Shown here in pieces: positions 8,261 through 18,195 of a DNA stretch of 64,000 nt (its first letter is position 1; each line of letters begins with the position of its first letter). Position numbers and translations under genes: made by a program. Below the pieces are notes generated by a model, which was not told the DNA's origin, made no database searches, and saw only the letters and a list, made by a program, of their open reading frames with translations. The DNA is from Nocardioides sp. SR21 (GTDB lineage: Bacteria > Actinomycetota > Actinomycetes > Propionibacteriales > Nocardioidaceae), in the NCBI RefSeq assembly GCF_022761125.1, contig NZ_JAKWJR010000010.1:62001-126000 (forward strand), in the 5' to 3' direction.

Positions 8261-9241
8261 TCAGGCCCACCCGTTCCGGGAGGCGTACCAGCCCAGCTGC
8301 ATCCGGCTCTGCACGCCGGCCAGGTCCTCCAGGTGACGGAGCCGGCGCTGGAGCGTCCGCAGCGACAGCCCCAGCTGGGACGCGACCGCCTGGTCGGTGA
8401 GGCCGGCGAGCAGCAGGCTCAGGATCTTCAGGTCGAGGGCGGTCGGCACGCCGTCGAGGTCCTCGGTCGTGACGGTGCCGGCGTCGAGGCTCGACAGCCG
8501 GAGCGGGTACGACCGCGCCCAGACCGCCTCGAACAGCGACTCCAGCGCCGCGACCAGCCCGCTGCGCTGCAGCAGGACCGCGCCGGGCTCGTCGGTCGGC
8601 GCGAGCGTCAGCGGCACCAGCGCGAGGTCGCCGTCGGCGAGCACGAGCTTGATGGGGATCTCGTCGGCGACCCGGATCTCGACACCGTTGCGCAGCGAGT
8701 CCACCACCTCGGCCATGGCGCCGGGCCCGTCGAGAACCGCTCGCTCCACGATCACCCGGACCCGGACGCCGCGGTCGACGGCCGCGGGCTCCGCGGTGTT
8801 CTCGCCCATCGGCACGGCCACGAACGGCGCGGTCACGAACATCCGCAGCTGGCCGGTCGCGGCCTGCTGGACCTGCTGGTACCGGTGCCGGATCGGGTCG
8901 ATGCCGGTGACCACCTCGATCAGGGCGTCGATGGTCTGCCCGGCGAGCGAGGCCCGGTGCTCCTCGGCGAGGGTGGCCAGCGCCTGCTCGGCGAGCCGCA
9001 GCCCGTCGCGCCGGTCCGTGATCAGCGCCCCGAGGGCGACGGCCGGTGGCGCCGCGACGTACACGCCCCCGCCGGGGCGGAACGCCAGCCCGGCCGAGAC
9101 CAGGCTGGCCAGCGCCGACTCCGCGTCCGCGGCCGCGACTCCGACCTCCGCGGCGAGGTCTGCGGGGGTCACGCTCGGGTGGGCGAGCAGGGCTCGGTAC
9201 ACGAGCTCCACACCGGGCTCCACACCCAACGCCTCCAGCAT
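8261..9241 (-). CDS. TrmB/LuxR-type helix-turn-helix regulator
   Basis: A 326-residue regulator with a TrmB-like winged helix at residues 1-70 (PADLAAEVGVAAADAESALASLVSAGL), a central domain of the sort seen in TrmB/LuxR-fused proteins, and a C-terminal LuxR-type HTH (ILSLLLAGLTDQAVASQLGLSLRTLQRRL). The ATG at 9241 follows GGAGGGG. In Streptomyces and Nocardioides such proteins often sit beside secreted-peptidase or secondary-metabolite genes. Here it lies between the hydrolase and the subtilase, which it may control (inference). Confidence 0.85.
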   Translation of the reverse strand: MLEALGVEPGVELVYRALLAHPSVTPADLAAEVGVAAADAESALASLVSAGLAFRPGGGVYVAAPPAVALGALITDRRDGLRLAEQALATLAEEHRASLAGQTIDALIEVVTGIDPIRHRYQQVQQAATGQLRMFVTAPFVAVPMGENTAEPAAVDRGVRVRVIVERAVLDGPGAMAEVVDSLRNGVEIRVADEIPIKLVLADGDLALVPLTLAPTDEPGAVLLQRSGLVAALESLFEAVWARSYPLRLSSLDAGTVTTEDLDGVPTALDLKILSLLLAGLTDQAVASQLGLSLRTLQRRLRHLEDLAGVQSRMQLGWYASRNGWA

Positions 9242-9292
9242 CGGCACCCCTCCCCGAGTCGGCGATCGCCGTGGGGAGAGTACCGCCGGCCG

Positions 9293-9328
9293 GGCGGGTG
9301 CCGGGAGGTCTCCCTCCCGGCACCCGCC
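9293..9328. terminator. Perfect 16-bp hairpin, probable terminator
   Basis: GGCGGGTGCCGGGAGG pairs perfectly with CCTCCCGGCACCCGCC around a TCTC loop. It lies 11 bp beyond the stop of the minus-strand subtilase. There is no U tract, which is common for actinobacterial terminators. Confidence 0.7.
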
Positions 9329-9339
9329 AGGACCCGAGG

Positions 9340-12300
9340 TCACCGGAGGCCGTACGCGGAGATGACCTCCTGCTCGATCGAGTAGCCGGCGTCCGTGGCC
9401 GCGCTCGCCCGCACCGAGACGAAGCCGCCGGGCCGCTTCGCGGTGTCGAGGGTGCCGTCCCACCAGCCGCCGGAGCCGCGGCTCAGCCGCACCGTGCGCC
9501 AGGTGGCTCCCCCGTCGTACGACACCTCGAGGCTGACCCGGGTGAGCTTCCCCGGCACCTCGCCGAGGTCCATCGACGACGGGAGCACCGAGATCCGCTG
9601 CTTCGCACCGGCGCGGATGTCGCCGCGCAGGTCGGTCTCGACGCGGTAGTCGAGCTCCATCACCGAGAACGGCTCGAAGTAGTCGGAGTCCACGGTGTCG
9701 GACATGAACTCCCACTCGGTGTGGGTCCGGGTCGACAGCCGGAAGATGTCCGCCGGCCGCTCGGCGTCGAGGACGACGCGGTACGGGAGGTTGCCGGCCG
9801 GCACCTCCTTCCACTGCATGTCCGCGCTGTACGGGTTGTCGTGGATGAGCGTGTCGCCCTGGAAGACCTGGAGGTGCGTCGGCGTCTCGCCCCACGGGAG
9901 GAACCCACCGAGCTCGACGCGCTCGTTGAACGAGCTCCAGGGCTGGACGTTGAAGGTCATGTAGTCCTGGGCACGGGAGTTGAAGACGCCGAACGAGTCG
10001 CTGAACCCGGGCCGGATCGTCGGCCGGAACCAGTCGAGCTCTGCCTTCTCGCCACGGTCGTACGACGTGACGCCCGAGACCATCGGCCAGTAGAGCGGGG
10101 TGTCGATCCCCTGGGCGTGCGACTCGACCCACGCCTGGTCGGGCGTGACCCACTCGACCCGGGTGGCCGGGTGCTGCTCGAGCTCCTCGAAGCCCAGGGA
10201 CGGGCTGAGCGTGACGTCGTAGCGGTATCCGCTCGAGACCGTCGGCTTCACGGCGTAGTAGCTCGCGTCGATCCGCGCCAGGTCCCGCTGGCTCGGCCGG
10301 TAGACCATCGCGCGGTCCGGCACCTGGCCCGGGTACTCGCGGGTCAGGTCGTAGACGTACGACGGGAACTCGGCCTGGCGCAGTGTCAGCCGGGTGCCCC
10401 GCTTGGCCAGGGCGACCAGCACGGCTCCGGCGTCGCGGTGGACGCCGGCGACGGGGATCGGCACGTCACCGACGTACTCCTGGAGACCGCCGACGCCGTC
10501 GTTGACGACGACCAGCGCGAGCGCCCCGGCCGCGACCGCGGCCGCGGCCCGCTCCTCGGGCGACACCGACTCGGTGCGCTCGACGACGACGATCCGGCCC
10601 CGGGCGTCGAGGCCCTGGTAGTCGGCCGCTGCCCCCGAGCGGGCGTACACGGTGGCCGCGGAGTCGGTGGTCGTCCCCACGGTGCTGCCCGGCTGCACGA
10701 GGGTGTCGATGGTGCCCCCGTGGCGGCGGCCGTGGCGGCCGTGGGGGCCGCTGAGGGTGAGCGCCGGCTCGCCCTTGCGCCAGCGGGTGGTCAGGATGAA
10801 GGAGCCTTGCTCCATCGGGTCGGTCGGTGCGACGTAGACGTCGTCGACGTCAGGCGAGACGGCGTACGCGCTGCGGAACTCCAGGCCGCTCTCGTCGACG
10901 ATGCTGAGGTCGACCTTGCGCTGCCGGTCCTCGGTGCGCTGCGGCGCCGCGGTCTGCAGGAGGTTCGCCTCGCGGGCGTCGAGGACGACCTCGGTCGACT
11001 CGTCGAGCACGGTCTCCGGGTCGACCAGCACGGCCAGGCCGGACCGGTCCGCCCGCTCGCCCTGCACGTCGAGGTAGGTCGTCACCGAGTAGGTGCCCGG
11101 CGGCAGCCGCAGGGTCTTCTCGCCGTCGACGTACTCGCCCCAGGCGCCGAGCGGGTCGCCGGCCCGGTTGATCGAGACCCAGGTGGCCGCGGGTGCGCCG
11201 TTGCGGTCGACGAGCTTGATGTCGAGGTCGTAGCGCTCGTCCTCCTTCAGCAGGGCCAGGGAGGTCCGGGTGACCGGAGTGCCGGTGGCGGCGTCCGTGC
11301 CGACCACGTAGCCGACGTGACGCCCCAGGCCTGCGGCCATCGGGTCTCCGGTCACGGGCACGACGGCCTTGGCGCCGGCCGGCACGGTGACGGTCGACTC
11401 GCCCAGCGTGAACGCCTGCCCGCCACCCGCGAGGGCCAGGTCGAGCGTGACGTCCTGGTCGCCGGTGTTGGTGAAGGTCAGGTCGTGGGTGACCGCGGCC
11501 TCCGCTTCGTCGTGCGGCCAGGTGTAGTTGCCGAAGAACAGCGATCCGGTGCCGCGCACGGTGGCGTCGACGGCAGCCGCGACGTCGAGCCGGCCGGTGC
11601 CGACCTCGTACGGCGAGTACGCCGGGTCGAGCCCGTGGGTGCTGCTCACCAGCTGCTCCTTGAGCTGCTCACCGGTCCAGCCCGGGTGCTGCTGGGCGAG
11701 GATCGCGGCGGCGCCCGCGACGTGCGGGGTGGCCATCGAGGTGCCGCTGATCGTGCGGTACATCCCGGAGCCGCCGTCGGTCATGTCCTGCGAGCGGGCC
11801 GCGGTGATGTCCACGCCCGGAGCCGAGAGGTCGGGCTTGATGGCGCCGGTGACGGTCAGCGGACCGGTGCTGGAGAACGAGGCCAGGGCGTCCTGCTTGT
11901 CGACGGCGCCGACGGTCAGCGCCGAGGCGGCTGCGCCGGGGGACGAGATGGTCTCGGGCCCGGAGTTGCCCGCGGCGATCACGAAGAGGGTGCCGTACTG
12001 CGCGGAGAGCGTGTCGACGGCCTGGGACATCGGGTCGCTGCCGTCGGACGGTGCGACGTCGCCCAGGCTCATGTTGACGACCTCGGCGCCGGACTCGGCG
12101 GCCCACTGCATGCCGGCCATCACCCAGGAGTCCTGGCCGTTGCCCTCGGGGCCGCCCAGCACCTTGCCCACGATGAGGTCCGCACCGGGAGCGACACCGC
12201 GGTTCTCACCGTCCGAGGCGGCGCCGGTGCCGACGATCGTGGAGGCGACGTGGGTGCCGTGGCCGTTGACGTCGGCCATCCCCTCGCCGGGCACGAAGCT

Positions 12301-13086
12301 CTCGGTCCCGTCGATCTGGGTCGCGAGGTCGGGGTGGCTCGCGTCGATGCCGGTGTCGAGCACGGCGACCGTCACGCCGGTGCCGTCGAGGCCCTTCGCC
12401 CACGCGGCCGGCGCTCCGATCTGCGGGACGCTGTCCTTCAGGCTGACCTGCACGCGACCGTCGAGCCAGAGCTTGGCCACGCCGCCGCGCAGGCTCGGGG
12501 TCGGGTCGGTCGGGTCGGCCGGAGCGATCGACGTCCAGAACGTGCGGGCCCGCGGCTTGGGCGTGACGATCGCGGCGCCGTCGATGACCGGGAGGCGGCG
12601 TACCGTCCGGCTGGCTCGCGGGGCCGCGGGTGCCGCCACGCGTGCCCGCGCCTGGGTGTAGGAGACGATCAGCGGCACGGTGCGCGTCCCGGCGTCGTCG
12701 TACCCCATCTCGATCAGCGTGGTGACGTCGAACAGCCGGGGGTCGATCTCGTGCGCACCGAGCAGGCCGACAGCCTCGTCGGGGATCACGTAGAGGTCGC
12801 CGCCGCTCTCCTGCACGCGCACGCCCCCGACCGCGTCGTCGGGCCGGTCGACGTCGGCGACCTGGCTGCCGTCCGCGAGCGTCGTGACCGTCACGACGTC
12901 GCCGGTGACCAGGGTGACCCGGTGCCGCGAGGACGGGGTGTCGGGGCTGCCCGGAAGGTCGGGCGCAGCCGCGTGTGCTGGCGCGTGGAGGTTGGTGGAG
13001 ATCAGGAGGGCGGGGGTCGCGACGGCAACGGCGAGGAGTGTCGGACGCCAGCGACGCCGCCCCGAGAAGGGCGCAGATGGATGCAT
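9340..13086 (-). CDS. Secreted S8 (subtilisin-like) serine peptidase with PA domain
   Basis: A 1,248-residue secreted protease. A Sec signal peptide (arginines, then [14 protein letters not shown], cut near AHA-AA at about 40) is followed by a propeptide to about 205 and an S8 catalytic domain with Asp244 (VLDTGID), His276 (NGHGTHVAS), Asn374 (AAGNSG) and Ser450 ([11 protein letters not shown]). Beta-rich accessory domains and a protease-associated segment (around [18 protein letters not shown]) fill the rest. All catalytic residues are present. The ATG at 13086 gives a good signal peptide. It is a single gene, with a strong hairpin after its stop. Confidence 0.95.
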   Translation of the reverse strand: MHPSAPFSGRRRWRPTLLAVAVATPALLISTNLHAPAHAAAPDLPGSPDTPSSRHRVTLVTGDVVTVTTLADGSQVADVDRPDDAVGGVRVQESGGDLYVIPDEAVGLLGAHEIDPRLFDVTTLIEMGYDDAGTRTVPLIVSYTQARARVAAPAAPRASRTVRRLPVIDGAAIVTPKPRARTFWTSIAPADPTDPTPSLRGGVAKLWLDGRVQVSLKDSVPQIGAPAAWAKGLDGTGVTVAVLDTGIDASHPDLATQIDGTESFVPGEGMADVNGHGTHVASTIVGTGAASDGENRGVAPGADLIVGKVLGGPEGNGQDSWVMAGMQWAAESGAEVVNMSLGDVAPSDGSDPMSQAVDTLSAQYGTLFVIAAGNSGPETISSPGAAASALTVGAVDKQDALASFSSTGPLTVTGAIKPDLSAPGVDITAARSQDMTDGGSGMYRTISGTSMATPHVAGAAAILAQQHPGWTGEQLKEQLVSSTHGLDPAYSPYEVGTGRLDVAAAVDATVRGTGSLFFGNYTWPHDEAEAAVTHDLTFTNTGDQDVTLDLALAGGGQAFTLGESTVTVPAGAKAVVPVTGDPMAAGLGRHVGYVVGTDAATGTPVTRTSLALLKEDERYDLDIKLVDRNGAPAATWVSINRAGDPLGAWGEYVDGEKTLRLPPGTYSVTTYLDVQGERADRSGLAVLVDPETVLDESTEVVLDAREANLLQTAAPQRTEDRQRKVDLSIVDESGLEFRSAYAVSPDVDDVYVAPTDPMEQGSFILTTRWRKGEPALTLSGPHGRHGRRHGGTIDTLVQPGSTVGTTTDSAATVYARSGAAADYQGLDARGRIVVVERTESVSPEERAAAAVAAGALALVVVNDGVGGLQEYVGDVPIPVAGVHRDAGAVLVALAKRGTRLTLRQAEFPSYVYDLTREYPGQVPDRAMVYRPSQRDLARIDASYYAVKPTVSSGYRYDVTLSPSLGFEELEQHPATRVEWVTPDQAWVESHAQGIDTPLYWPMVSGVTSYDRGEKAELDWFRPTIRPGFSDSFGVFNSRAQDYMTFNVQPWSSFNERVELGGFLPWGETPTHLQVFQGDTLIHDNPYSADMQWKEVPAGNLPYRVVLDAERPADIFRLSTRTHTEWEFMSDTVDSDYFEPFSVMELDYRVETDLRGDIRAGAKQRISVLPSSMDLGEVPGKLTRVSLEVSYDGGATWRTVRLSRGSGGWWDGTLDTAKRPGGFVSVRASAATDAGYSIEQEVISAYGLR

Positions 13087-13140
13087 GGGTGGATGTCTAT
13101 CCGGCGCTCGCCCCGCGCTGGTAGGTCCTCGGATGACGCA

Positions 13141-13160
13141 GATCCGCCATGGCGCGGATC
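13141..13160. terminator. Short hairpin downstream of the long minus-strand operon
   Basis: GATCCGC-CATGGC-GCGGATC is a perfect 7-bp inverted repeat 10 bp beyond the stop of the beta-lactamase-fold hydrolase and before the subtilase gene. It may end the nine-gene operon that starts at 23393. The stem is short, so this is tentative. Confidence 0.4.
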
Positions 13161-13170
13161 CGCCTCCTGC

Positions 13171-14325
13171 TCAGGCCGGCGGGTCGACCACCCGGGCCAG
13201 CGCGCGCAGCATCTCCATGTTCTCGGCCTCGCGGTTGTCGGACTCCTCGAGCGACGTGCCGTACCTGCGGTTGGCGCTGAGCTTCACCACGACGACCTCG
13301 CGCGCGGGGTCGACGTACACGAACTGGTTGTAGACCCCGATGCCGCTGAACTCGCCGGTGGTCTCGCCGGCGTCGGTCTTCGGGATCCACCACTGGTAGC
13401 CGTAGCCGATCGGCGGCTCCCCCTCGAGACCCGGGATCGGCTCGAACGGCGGCGCCGACTCCGCGACCGACTCCGCGACCCACGCCTCCGGCACGACCTG
13501 CACGTCGCCGACGCGGCCGCCGTTGCGGTAGAGCTCGCCGAGCCGGGCGAAGTCGCGGGCCGTCACCGTCAGGCACGCGAACGCCGCCTCGGTGCCGGCG
13601 CTGTCCACCAGCCAGGAGCAGGACGACGTGAACCCGAGCGGCTCGACGAGCTTCTCGTGCATGTAGTCGGCGAGCGACCGCCCGGTCGCCTTGATGAGCA
13701 GCAGGCCGAGGGCCTGCGTGTCACCGGAGTTGTAGCGGCACATCGTGCCCGGCTCCAGCTCGCGCACCATCCCGCCGACGAAGTCGACCAGCGTGCCCTG
13801 ACCGGACATCGCCGCAGCCAGGCGCAGCGCGTCGGACGTCGGGTCGCTGTAGTCCTCGCTCCATCGGGCCCCCGACGCCATCCGCAGCACGTCGCGGATC
13901 GCGACACCGTCGTACGCCGAACCGTCGGGGACGTCGACGTAGTCGCTGATCATGTCGTCGACGCCGCCGATGTGGCCCTCCTCGATCGCGATGCCGACCA
14001 GCGCCGAGACGAAGCTCTTCGCGACCGACATCGAGATCCACCGCACCTCGGGCCCGCCGGTCAGCGCGTAGCGCTCGTAGCGGACCTCGCCGCGGTGCAG
14101 CAGGAGCAGCGCCGCGGTCTCGGTCTCGGCGAACCCGTCCTCGAACGGCTTCACGCGCCCGGCGTGGTCGAACGTCGCCGGCGCCTCGACCGGCGCACCG
14201 GACGGCCACGGACGCGGACGGGTGGACGCCGGCATCTCGACCGACGGCAGCAGGTCCGCCATCCGGCAGAAGTTGTCCACCTGGGCGACCCCGGTGAAGA
14301 GGCCCAGGTCTGCGAATCGGGTCAT
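13171..14325 (-). CDS. Serine hydrolase of the beta-lactamase / 6-aminohexanoate-dimer-hydrolase family
   Basis: A 384-residue penicillin-recognising-fold hydrolase without a signal peptide, hence probably cytoplasmic. The SxxK nucleophile is S100-VAK103, and the tyrosine region reads RYNSGDTQALG as in NylB-type esterases and amidases. Such enzymes cleave linear amides or esters rather than beta-lactams. It is the last gene of the operon starting at 23393, 27 bp after the amidohydrolase. Together with the CocE hydrolase it suggests that an imported amide or ester is broken down inside the cell. Confidence 0.88.
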   Translation of the reverse strand: MTRFADLGLFTGVAQVDNFCRMADLLPSVEMPASTRPRPWPSGAPVEAPATFDHAGRVKPFEDGFAETETAALLLLHRGEVRYERYALTGGPEVRWISMSVAKSFVSALVGIAIEEGHIGGVDDMISDYVDVPDGSAYDGVAIRDVLRMASGARWSEDYSDPTSDALRLAAAMSGQGTLVDFVGGMVRELEPGTMCRYNSGDTQALGLLLIKATGRSLADYMHEKLVEPLGFTSSCSWLVDSAGTEAAFACLTVTARDFARLGELYRNGGRVGDVQVVPEAWVAESVAESAPPFEPIPGLEGEPPIGYGYQWWIPKTDAGETTGEFSGIGVYNQFVYVDPAREVVVVKLSANRRYGTSLEESDNREAENMEMLRALARVVDPPA

Positions 14326-14352
14326 CGTGCCTTCTCTCGTGCTCTCGTGGGG

Positions 14353-15234
14353 TCAGCGGAGCCGCAGCACGCGCGCGGCGTTGTCGACGAAGATGTCGCG
14401 GTACGCCTCGTCGCGGACGCCGAGCTCCGCGAACGACGACATCCAGCGGTCGGGGGTGAGCACCGGGTAGTCCGAGCCGAACAGCGCCTTGCGACGCAGC
14501 AGCGTGCCGAGCTGGCGGACCAGGGCGGGCGGGAAGTACTTCGGCAGCCAGCCGGACAGGTCGATGTGCACGTTGGCCTTGTGGGTGGCCACCGAGATCG
14601 CGGCGTCCGACCACGGCACGCCCGGGTGCGCCATCACGATCGTCAGCTCGGGGAAGTCGGCCGCGACATCGTCGAGCAACATCGGGTCGGAGAGCCGCAG
14701 CTTGATGCCGCGGCCACCCGGCAGGCCCGCGCCGATCCCGGTCTGGCCGGTGTGGAACAGCGCGACGACGCCACGCGCGGCGAGCTCGCCGTACAGCGGG
14801 TAGTACGTCGGGTCGTTCGGCGCGAAGCCCTGCAGGCTGGGGTGGAACTTCATGCCGCGGACGCCGTAGTCCTCGATCAGGCGTACGGCGCGCTCGATCG
14901 CGTCCGGTCGTCGCGGGTCGACCGAGCCGAACGGGATCAGCACGTCGTTGTTGCGCGCGGCGCCCTCGGCGATCTCCTCGCTCGACAGGGCCGGGTGACC
15001 GGTCTCGGTCTCGGCGTCGACGGTGAACACGACCGCCGCCATCGACCGCTCGCGGTAGTGCGCCGCGATCCGGTCGAGCGTGGGCGTGCGGTCCTGGTCG
15101 GCCTTGAAGTACGCCGCTGACGCGTCCATCAGCTCCTGGTCGAGGGAGAAGTGCCCGTGGTCGTCGGCCTCGACGTGCGTGTGCACGTCGAGCGCGACGA
15201 TCGCGTCCAGGTCGATGGCGGGTTCGTACCGCAT
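14353..15234 (-). CDS. Amidohydrolase (COG2159-type)
   Basis: A 293-residue TIM-barrel amidohydrolase of the type that includes ACMSD and other decarboxylases or hydrolases. The N-terminal metal motif is present as DVHTHV, further metal or structural positions are in KFHPS and AHPG, and GSDYPVL carries the C-terminal Asp. The ATG at 15234 is chosen over longer frames because the barrel begins at once. It follows the dehydrogenase gene by 8 bp in the same operon. It probably hydrolyses or decarboxylates an intermediate; which one cannot be told. Confidence 0.86.
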   Translation of the reverse strand: MRYEPAIDLDAIVALDVHTHVEADDHGHFSLDQELMDASAAYFKADQDRTPTLDRIAAHYRERSMAAVVFTVDAETETGHPALSSEEIAEGAARNNDVLIPFGSVDPRRPDAIERAVRLIEDYGVRGMKFHPSLQGFAPNDPTYYPLYGELAARGVVALFHTGQTGIGAGLPGGRGIKLRLSDPMLLDDVAADFPELTIVMAHPGVPWSDAAISVATHKANVHIDLSGWLPKYFPPALVRQLGTLLRRKALFGSDYPVLTPDRWMSSFAELGVRDEAYRDIFVDNAARVLRLR

Positions 15235-15242
15235 GGGTCTCC

Positions 15243-16118
15243 TCAGGGAAGGTCGGTGTGCTGGGCCTTGGCGGTGAGCAGGCCGACGAGCAGCTCGTCG
15301 CGGGCCGCCGCCATCGCGGCCTGGTCGACGCCGGCGAGCTCGTCGTCGACGCCGCGCACGAGGAGGTCGACGAGCTCCGGCGACAGGCGCGGGTCGCCGA
15401 GGTCGTCCATGATCGCCTGGGTCGGCGGGCCGAGGTGGGCGAGCACGTGCGCCAGTCCCCCGGCGCCGCCGGACAGGTGCTGGTTCACGAGCGGGCCGAG
15501 GAGCGCCCAGCGCAGCCCGGGCCCGTGGGCGATCGCGGCGTCCACGTCCGCGACCGACGCAACCCCGCTCTCGACGAGCGAGTAGGCCTCGCGCCACAGC
15601 GCCGCCTGCAGCCGGTTGGCCAGGTGGCCGGCGACCTCTCGACGGAGGTGGACCGGGCGCTTGCCGAGCGAGCGGTAGAACCGGAGCGCGGCCTCGACCG
15701 CCGCGGGCGAGGTCCCCGGCCCGCCGACGACCTCGACGAGCGGCATCAGGCGGACGGGGTTGAACGGGTGCCCGACGAGCACCCGCTCGGGGTGCTCGGG
15801 CGCCATCGCGGCCAGCGTGCTCGGCATCATCGTCGACGACGAGCTCGCGACCACGACGTGCGGCCGGGCCGCGAGGTCGATCTCCCGGATGATCTCCGCC
15901 TTCACGTCCTCGCGCTCGGGTCCGTTCTCCTGGACGAAGTCCGCGTCGCGCACGGCGTCCTCGATCGTCCCGGCGAACGAGAGCCGCGAGTCGCGCGGCA
16001 TCGACTCCTCGGCTTCCGGCGCGGGGTCGAAGACCCGCACCTCCAGGTCCTGAGCCAGGCAGCTCGCGGCCCAGCCGCTGCCGATGACGCCGCCACCGAT
16101 GAGGGCGACGCGCCTCAT
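15243..16118 (-). CDS. 3-hydroxyacyl-CoA dehydrogenase-family protein, L-carnitine-dehydrogenase-like
   Basis: A 291-residue NAD-dependent beta-hydroxyacid dehydrogenase. The N-terminal Rossmann fold reads ALIGGGVIGSGWA, ENGPER and SSSSTMMPS follow, HPFNPVRLMPLVEVV carries the catalytic His, and the C-terminal domain has GPGLRWALLGP. The QENGPER and GPGLRWA segments resemble L-carnitine dehydrogenases and lambda-crystallin-type enzymes more than fatty-acid FadB proteins. It would oxidise a beta-hydroxy acid to a beta-keto acid, which fits the acetoacetyl-CoA synthetase in the same putative regulon. The start overlaps the preceding stop by 4 nt. Confidence 0.88.
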   Translation of the reverse strand: MRRVALIGGGVIGSGWAASCLAQDLEVRVFDPAPEAEESMPRDSRLSFAGTIEDAVRDADFVQENGPEREDVKAEIIREIDLAARPHVVVASSSSTMMPSTLAAMAPEHPERVLVGHPFNPVRLMPLVEVVGGPGTSPAAVEAALRFYRSLGKRPVHLRREVAGHLANRLQAALWREAYSLVESGVASVADVDAAIAHGPGLRWALLGPLVNQHLSGGAGGLAHVLAHLGPPTQAIMDDLGDPRLSPELVDLLVRGVDDELAGVDQAAMAAARDELLVGLLTAKAQHTDLP

Positions 16119-17719
16119 CCGGCGGCGCCCGGCAGCACGTGGAACGTGAGCACGGCGTCGGCCAGCGTCTGCGTGTTCGGCACGACCTTCTCCGCGAGCC
16201 ACGGGTGCTCGCCGGTGCCGGGCTGAGGCACGAACTCCGGGTAGTCGCTGCTGCTGACCTGGGCGCGCAGGTGGTGGCCGGCGCGCAGCCGGTAGCCGAC
16301 CTGCCCGAGGTCGACGGTCACCGGCCGGCGCTCGGAGGTGTCGACGACGTGGACCTGGCCGCGCGCCACCAGGTGCGCCGCGCCCGAGGCGTCCACGTCG
16401 AGCAGCCGTACGAAGACGTCCATCCGCGGACCGTCGCTACCCACGGTCGCCGTCAGCCCGACAGCACCGACCAGGTCCGTGTCGGCGTCGACCGGCGACT
16501 CCTCGAAGACGAGGACGTCGGCCCGATCCGCCCAGGCGCGCTCGTCGGGGTACTCGCCCAGGAACGCGAAGGCGTTCTCGACCGGCGACGGCACCAGGTC
16601 GTCGGGATCGTGCACCCACGTCAGCTCGTCGGTCGTGAGCCGCCACGGACGAGCCTCGATGCCGGCGGGCGGCCAGGTGGGCGACGTACGGAACCCCTCG
16701 GTGTGCGCGAGGTTCCAGCGCACCTTCGGGATCGTGGCCGCCGGCACCCGGTCGCGCAGGAACACGTCGAAGAACTCGATGGTCGGGTCGAGGTACGCCG
16801 GCAGCGACGCCTCCACCTGCTCCGGGCTCTTCTCGCCGCGCGGGTCGAGGAGGTGGATGTTCTCGTGGTCGATCGAGTCGATCAGCAGGTACTCGTTGTG
16901 CGCCCACGCCTGGTGCTCGACCAGCTTCCAGTGGTCGCTCCACTGCCAGGGCGCGCAGTTGTCCCACCAGCCGATGGTCTGCAGGACCGGGACGGCCTTG
17001 GCCTCGAACGGGTGGCCGAACGGGAACCGGCGCAGCCGGACCTGCTCGGGGAACCACTGGTCGAACGAGATCGATCGCGACCCGACGGTCTCGAAGAACT
17101 CCTCGACGCCGGCCACCAGCGGCCGGCGCTTCCAGTCCGGCTCCCAGTAGTAGACGTCGTTGTCGTGGAAGAACGTGCACGGATAGAGCCGGTGCACGCC
17201 CATCTCGACCTCGCGGGTCCAGCTGCCCGGCTGTACGTCGCCGTCGTCGGGGAGCTCGCCGAGCCGGGTGCCGGTCACCCGCGGCGAGATCGCGCGCAGC
17301 GCCGGGTGGCCGGTCGAGACGGCGGCCCACTGCGTGTAGCCGTAGTACGAGTCGCCCCACATGCCGACGACGCCGTTCGACCAGGACTGCTCGACGAGCC
17401 AGTCGAGCGTGTCGTGGCCGTCGGCGGCCTCGTTGACGAACAGCAGCGTCTCGCCCTCGGAGCGGAACTTGCCGCGCACGTCCTGGGCGACGACGTGGTA
17501 GCCGTGCCGCACGAAGTACGCCGCGATCAGCGGGATGAACGTGTAGGTGCCGACCTTGTCGTACGGCAGCCGGATCAGCACCGCCTCGGCCGCCTCGTCG
17601 CCCGCGAGGTAGACGTCGGTCGCCAGCCGCACACCGTCGCGCATCCGCACCATGTGGTGCTGCGCGCGGTCGTCCAGCGGCGCCGGGCGGACGTGCTCGT
17701 ACTCGGTCGGCACGGTCAC
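16115..17719 (-). CDS. CocE/NonD-family hydrolase
   Basis: A 534-residue hydrolase of the X-Pro dipeptidyl-peptidase/cocaine-esterase class. The alpha/beta domain starts with DGVRLATDVYL, the nucleophile is in WGDSYYGYTQ, and a C-terminal jelly-roll domain (VGLTATVGSDGPRMDVFVRLLDV...LRAQVSSSDYPEF) follows. No signal peptide is seen. It is coupled by 4-nt overlaps to both neighbours. The probable role is cleaving an ester or amide bond in the substrate brought in by the ABC importer of the operon. Confidence 0.9.
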   Translation of the reverse strand: MTVPTEYEHVRPAPLDDRAQHHMVRMRDGVRLATDVYLAGDEAAEAVLIRLPYDKVGTYTFIPLIAAYFVRHGYHVVAQDVRGKFRSEGETLLFVNEAADGHDTLDWLVEQSWSNGVVGMWGDSYYGYTQWAAVSTGHPALRAISPRVTGTRLGELPDDGDVQPGSWTREVEMGVHRLYPCTFFHDNDVYYWEPDWKRRPLVAGVEEFFETVGSRSISFDQWFPEQVRLRRFPFGHPFEAKAVPVLQTIGWWDNCAPWQWSDHWKLVEHQAWAHNEYLLIDSIDHENIHLLDPRGEKSPEQVEASLPAYLDPTIEFFDVFLRDRVPAATIPKVRWNLAHTEGFRTSPTWPPAGIEARPWRLTTDELTWVHDPDDLVPSPVENAFAFLGEYPDERAWADRADVLVFEESPVDADTDLVGAVGLTATVGSDGPRMDVFVRLLDVDASGAAHLVARGQVHVVDTSERRPVTVDLGQVGYRLRAGHHLRAQVSSSDYPEFVPQPGTGEHPWLAEKVVPNTQTLADAVLTFHVLPGAAG

Positions 17720-18195
17720 TTCACCTCGAAGAACTGGATCCTGATCTGGTGCACGTCGGCGTCGTCGTACGCCATCCCGACGAAGACCGTGTGCGTGAGC
17801 CAGGTGTGCTGCGGCGCGTCGGTGCGGAAGACCGGCTGGGTGCGGAAGTAGTACTCCGACGGGTCCACCGGCTCGCCGGCCTCGGCGCGCTCGTTGACCT
17901 CGTCGGAGGCGACCCAGAAGCCGCGGTTGACGATGTCGATGAGCGCCCCGTCGTCCGCGCGGATCAGGTAGCGCGCGTCGAGGTCGACGGCCACGCCGGG
18001 CCGCGCGATCGCCCAGTCGCCGCCGCCGGGGACCACGGTCCCGTTGAGGCGCGGGCCGCTGACGGTGCCGCCGGTGATCGGAGTCATGCCGACGGGGGCG
18101 GAGCCCGCGTGGCCGATGTGCTCGGACGGCGCGATGTCGACGCGCGCCTCGAACGCGAACGCGAGCTCGGGGACGATCTGGGGTACGGCGGTCAC
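17716..18195 (-). CDS. DUF3237-domain protein
   Basis: A 159-residue protein of the DUF3237 family, a small beta-barrel of unknown function often found in catabolic operons. The family pattern is seen in PELAFAFEARVDIAP, GPRLNGTVVPGGGDW and VDLDARYLIRADDGALIDIVNRG. It overlaps the ABC ATPase and CocE genes by 4 nt on each side, so it is co-translated with the transporter and hydrolases. A lipocalin-like binding or isomerase role is possible but unproven. Confidence 0.88.
   Translation of the reverse strand: MTAVPQIVPELAFAFEARVDIAPSEHIGHAGSAPVGMTPITGGTVSGPRLNGTVVPGGGDWAIARPGVAVDLDARYLIRADDGALIDIVNRGFWVASDEVNERAEAGEPVDPSEYYFRTQPVFRTDAPQHTWLTHTVFVGMAYDDADVHQIRIQFFEVK

Noticed and set aside
9046-15120. 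A 2,024-codon open frame on the plus strand opposite the subtilase, beta-lactamase-fold and amidohydrolase genes
   Set aside because: It is composed of Arg/Ala/Gly/Val/Asp-rich low-complexity sequence, typical of an antisense frame in high-GC DNA. The opposite strand has intact catalytic motifs, a signal peptide and ribosome-binding sites.
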